A stretch of 64,000 nucleotides of DNA from Nocardioides sp. Arc9.136 (GTDB taxonomy: Bacteria > Actinomycetota > Actinomycetes > Propionibacteriales > Nocardioidaceae), in NCBI RefSeq assembly GCF_030506255.1, contig NZ_CP113431.1, positions 434,001 to 498,000 of the forward strand. The letters are read 5' to 3'. Shown one piece after another: positions 62,310-64,000 of this stretch. Made by a program: the position numbers and the translations under genes. The notes under the pieces were generated by a model. That model saw only the letters and a program-made list of their open reading frames with translations, did no database searches and had not been told where the DNA came from. The first letter of the stretch is position 1, and each line of letters starts with the position of its first letter.

Positions 62310-62440
62310 GCGGGGGCCGTTCCGGCGTTGCACCGGGCTGGTGACCAAGAAGACGGGTGTCCGCCCTGGACGGACCGGGCCGGGCGAGCCCACAGTGGGA
62401 GGTCGACATCGCCGTCCGCACGGGAGCCCGCCGCCACACC

Positions 62441-63223
62441 ATGTCCGCCGTCCGCACCGACCTCGCCGCCGAACCGACCGCCCCTCCGAGCCGGTCGCGG
62501 CTGCGACTCGTCCGGGACGCGGCCGCCGAGCTGCTGCTCGTGCTGGTGCTCTTCGGGCTCTACAAGGCGGGCCGCGGGCTGATCGCCGGCCGCGAGTCCC
62601 TCGCGCTGCAGCACGGGGAGCTCGTGCACCACGCCGAGACGGTCCTGCGGCTGCCGTCGGAGGCGGCGATCCAGGCGGCGGTGGCGTCCGAGGCGCTGTT
62701 CCGGGCGGCGAACAGCTACTACACCGCCGTGCACTTCCCGTTGATGGTCGCGTTCCTCGTCTGGGGCTTCGCGCGCCGCTCGCGCGCGGAGTACCGGTGG
62801 GCCCGCAACCTGCTGACCATCCAGACCGGCGCGGCGCTGGCCATCCACACGCTGTTCCCGCTCGCGCCGCCGCGGATGTTCCCCGAGCTGGGGTTCGTCG
62901 ACACGATGACGCGCTTCGGCCCCTCGCCGTACGAGGGCGCCAGCGCGGACGTCGCCAACCAGTTCGCCGCCATGCCCAGCCTCCACGTCGGCTGGGCGGT
63001 GCTCATCGCGTACGTCGTCGCGCGGACCGGTCCGCGGTGGCTGGCGGTCGTCGCGGCCGGCCACGCGGTGCTCACCACCGCGATCGTGGTGGTGACGGCC
63101 AACCACTGGTGGCTCGACGCGATGGTCGGGGTGCTGCTGCTCGTCGTCGCCGACCTCGCCCTCGGGACCCTGGACCTCCGGCCCCGCTCCGCCCAGGACG
63201 CCGCGGCGGCCCGCGTCCCCTGA
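62441..63223 (+). CDS. PAP2-superfamily phosphatase / inositolphosphotransferase-like membrane protein
   Basis: 260 residues from the ATG at 62441; an upstream GTG in frame is possible because the ribosome site is weak. Six hydrophobic segments. The PAP2 catalytic residues are PLAPPRMF (Arg), AMPSLHVGWAV (Ser-x-His) and TANHWWLDAMVG (His with Asp). This subgroup includes aureobasidin-A-resistance/inositol phosphorylceramide synthase-like enzymes and lipid phosphate phosphatases. In actinobacteria a role in lipid or glycolipid head-group transfer is likely. Confidence 0.85.
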   Translation: MSAVRTDLAAEPTAPPSRSRLRLVRDAAAELLLVLVLFGLYKAGRGLIAGRESLALQHGELVHHAETVLRLPSEAAIQAAVASEALFRAANSYYTAVHFPLMVAFLVWGFARRSRAEYRWARNLLTIQTGAALAIHTLFPLAPPRMFPELGFVDTMTRFGPSPYEGASADVANQFAAMPSLHVGWAVLIAYVVARTGPRWLAVVAAGHAVLTTAIVVVTANHWWLDAMVGVLLLVVADLALGTLDLRPRSAQDAAAARVP

Positions 63224-63248
63224 CGGGGGTCGAGGCGGATCCGGCCGC

Positions 63249-63758
63249 TCACCCGCCCGGGGCGGTGGGGGTGGAGCGTCCCCAGCCGGCGGTGCGGGTG
63301 AGCTTGTCCAGCAGCGGCTGCACGCGGTGGGGGACCGGGGTGGCGACGGTGAACGTCGAGGTGGTCTTGCGGACGCCGTCGATCGCGACGATCGAGGCGG
63401 TCAGCTGCTGCAGCTCCTCGAGGGAGGCGATCGCGACCTGGGCCAGGAGGTCCTCGCGGCCGGCCTGGATGCGGACCTCCAGCACCTCGGGCAGGGCGCT
63501 GAGCCCCTCGACGATCGCGCCCATCAGCCGCTGGTCGATCTCGAGGGTGACCGTGGCCCGCACCGGGAGCCCCACGCGGGAGAGGTCGATGACCGGTTGG
63601 AAGCCGAGCAGGATCCCCTCGGTCTCGAGCCGGCGCATCCGCAGCTGCACCGTCGTGCGGCTCACGCCGAGGGCCGAGGCGAGCTCGGCGACGCCGACCC
63701 GGGCGTTCGCGGTGAGCCGGGCGAGGATCTCGACGTCGAGACGATCGATGGTTGGCAC
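63249..63758 (-). CDS. Lrp/AsnC-family transcriptional regulator
   Basis: 169 residues from the GTG at 63758, which has GGAAG eight bases upstream. The helix-turn-helix is LDVEILARLTANARVGVAEL then ALGVSRTTVQLRMRRLE. The C-terminal part is the RAM ligand-binding domain (VRATVTLEIDQRLMGAIVEG, GREDLLAQVAIASLEEL). It probably senses an amino acid and controls the divergent gene at 63905. Confidence 0.9.
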   Translation of the reverse strand: MPTIDRLDVEILARLTANARVGVAELASALGVSRTTVQLRMRRLETEGILLGFQPVIDLSRVGLPVRATVTLEIDQRLMGAIVEGLSALPEVLEVRIQAGREDLLAQVAIASLEELQQLTASIVAIDGVRKTTSTFTVATPVPHRVQPLLDKLTRTAGWGRSTPTAPGG

Positions 63759-63904
63759 GGTGACCACTTCCGTCCGGCTCGGGGAGCGCTTGGTTGGCAG
63801 GATGCACACTAGTCGCGCGCTGGCTTGACCTCCCTGCAGCGCCCTCGCACGCTGAGGCCTCCAGATCGCCCGGCGGGAGCCCCCGCCGTACAGAGGGAGC
63901 CGCC

Positions 63905-64000
63905 ATGACGATGACGCCGACCCGGACGACGCCCGCCTGGGAGCGGCTCAGCGTGGTCTTCGACGCCACCTGCGACGCCCCGCTGCTGGTGGTCTCCTCC
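63905..64000 (+). CDS. Partial gene cut by the window end, divergent from Lrp regulator
   Basis: The ATG at 63905 follows GGGAGCC and the frame stays open for 32 codons to the window edge. The visible start is MTMTPTRTTPAWERLSVVF and it continues DATCDAPLLVVSS. This is too short to assign a family. Divergence from the Lrp-type gene with a 146-base gap makes it the likely target of that regulator. Confidence 0.55.
   Translation, partial: MTMTPTRTTPAWERLSVVFDATCDAPLLVVSS

Overview
The window is very GC-rich DNA with tightly packed genes, frequent GTG starts and many 4-base GTGA/ATGA overlaps between consecutive genes. Gene content points to a free-living actinobacterium, most likely of the Nocardioides type: a DUF222/HNH '13E12-like' gene, a cobN-type aerobic cobalamin pathway, an mqo-type malate oxidase, twin-arginine exported proteins and a large Pls/PosA-type synthetase. 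The genus is inferred from gene families, not from a marker gene.

Layout. 1-9666 (+): a catabolic operon with two peptide-ABC ATPases, an amidohydrolase, a DUF885 peptidase-like protein, a SnoaL-like protein, an XRE/cupin regulator, a DapA-family lyase and a three-part FAD / 2Fe-2S / FAD amine dehydrogenase. It suits uptake of small peptides and oxidation of a cyclic or N-substituted amino acid. 9757-17569: an exported ferritin-like protein with a structured leader, an Nramp metal transporter, a qorB-like/HxlR divergent pair, an alpha/beta hydrolase, a b-type cytochrome with a charged insert, a GH26 lipoprotein and a proline-rich membrane protein. 17637-21750 (-): an MFS transporter, a YciI protein, an unknown protein and a Tat-exported PHP-domain protein with an alternating-histidine N-terminus.

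21952-27657 is the most interesting part. A 1288-residue Pls/PosA-family synthetase (adenylation, carrier, then three hexapeptide-like segments separated by six membrane helices) is coupled by GTGA to an M1 aminopeptidase, with a 4'-phosphopantetheinyl transferase converging on its end. The set resembles a poly(basic amino acid) synthetase with its own activating transferase and a candidate product-degrading peptidase. 27702-30144 (-) holds two glycosyltransferases.

30283-41603 (-) is a cobalamin region: riboswitch-cobN-cobF-cobQ-cobK, then a second riboswitch overlapping the cobK 3' end, then btuF-btuC-btuD, a ferredoxin fused to a degenerate CbiX-like domain, and a Crp/Fnr regulator. 41800-48072: mqo, a serine beta-lactamase-like hydrolase, a MacB-type ABC exporter pair and an RTX-repeat protein. 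48421-52167: a DUF222/HNH gene with an SOS-type box, a seven-unit 46-48 bp tandem array and a LuxR-type two-component system. 52247-60498: the complete kdpFABCDE potassium system, preceded by two mirror-image arrays of 11-bp-phased CGTCA half-sites, one facing kdpF and one facing a divergent 43-residue membrane protein. 60559-64000: a small membrane protein, a FAD/NAD(P)-binding protein, a PAP2 phosphatase-like protein, an Lrp/AsnC regulator and the start of a divergent gene cut by the window end.
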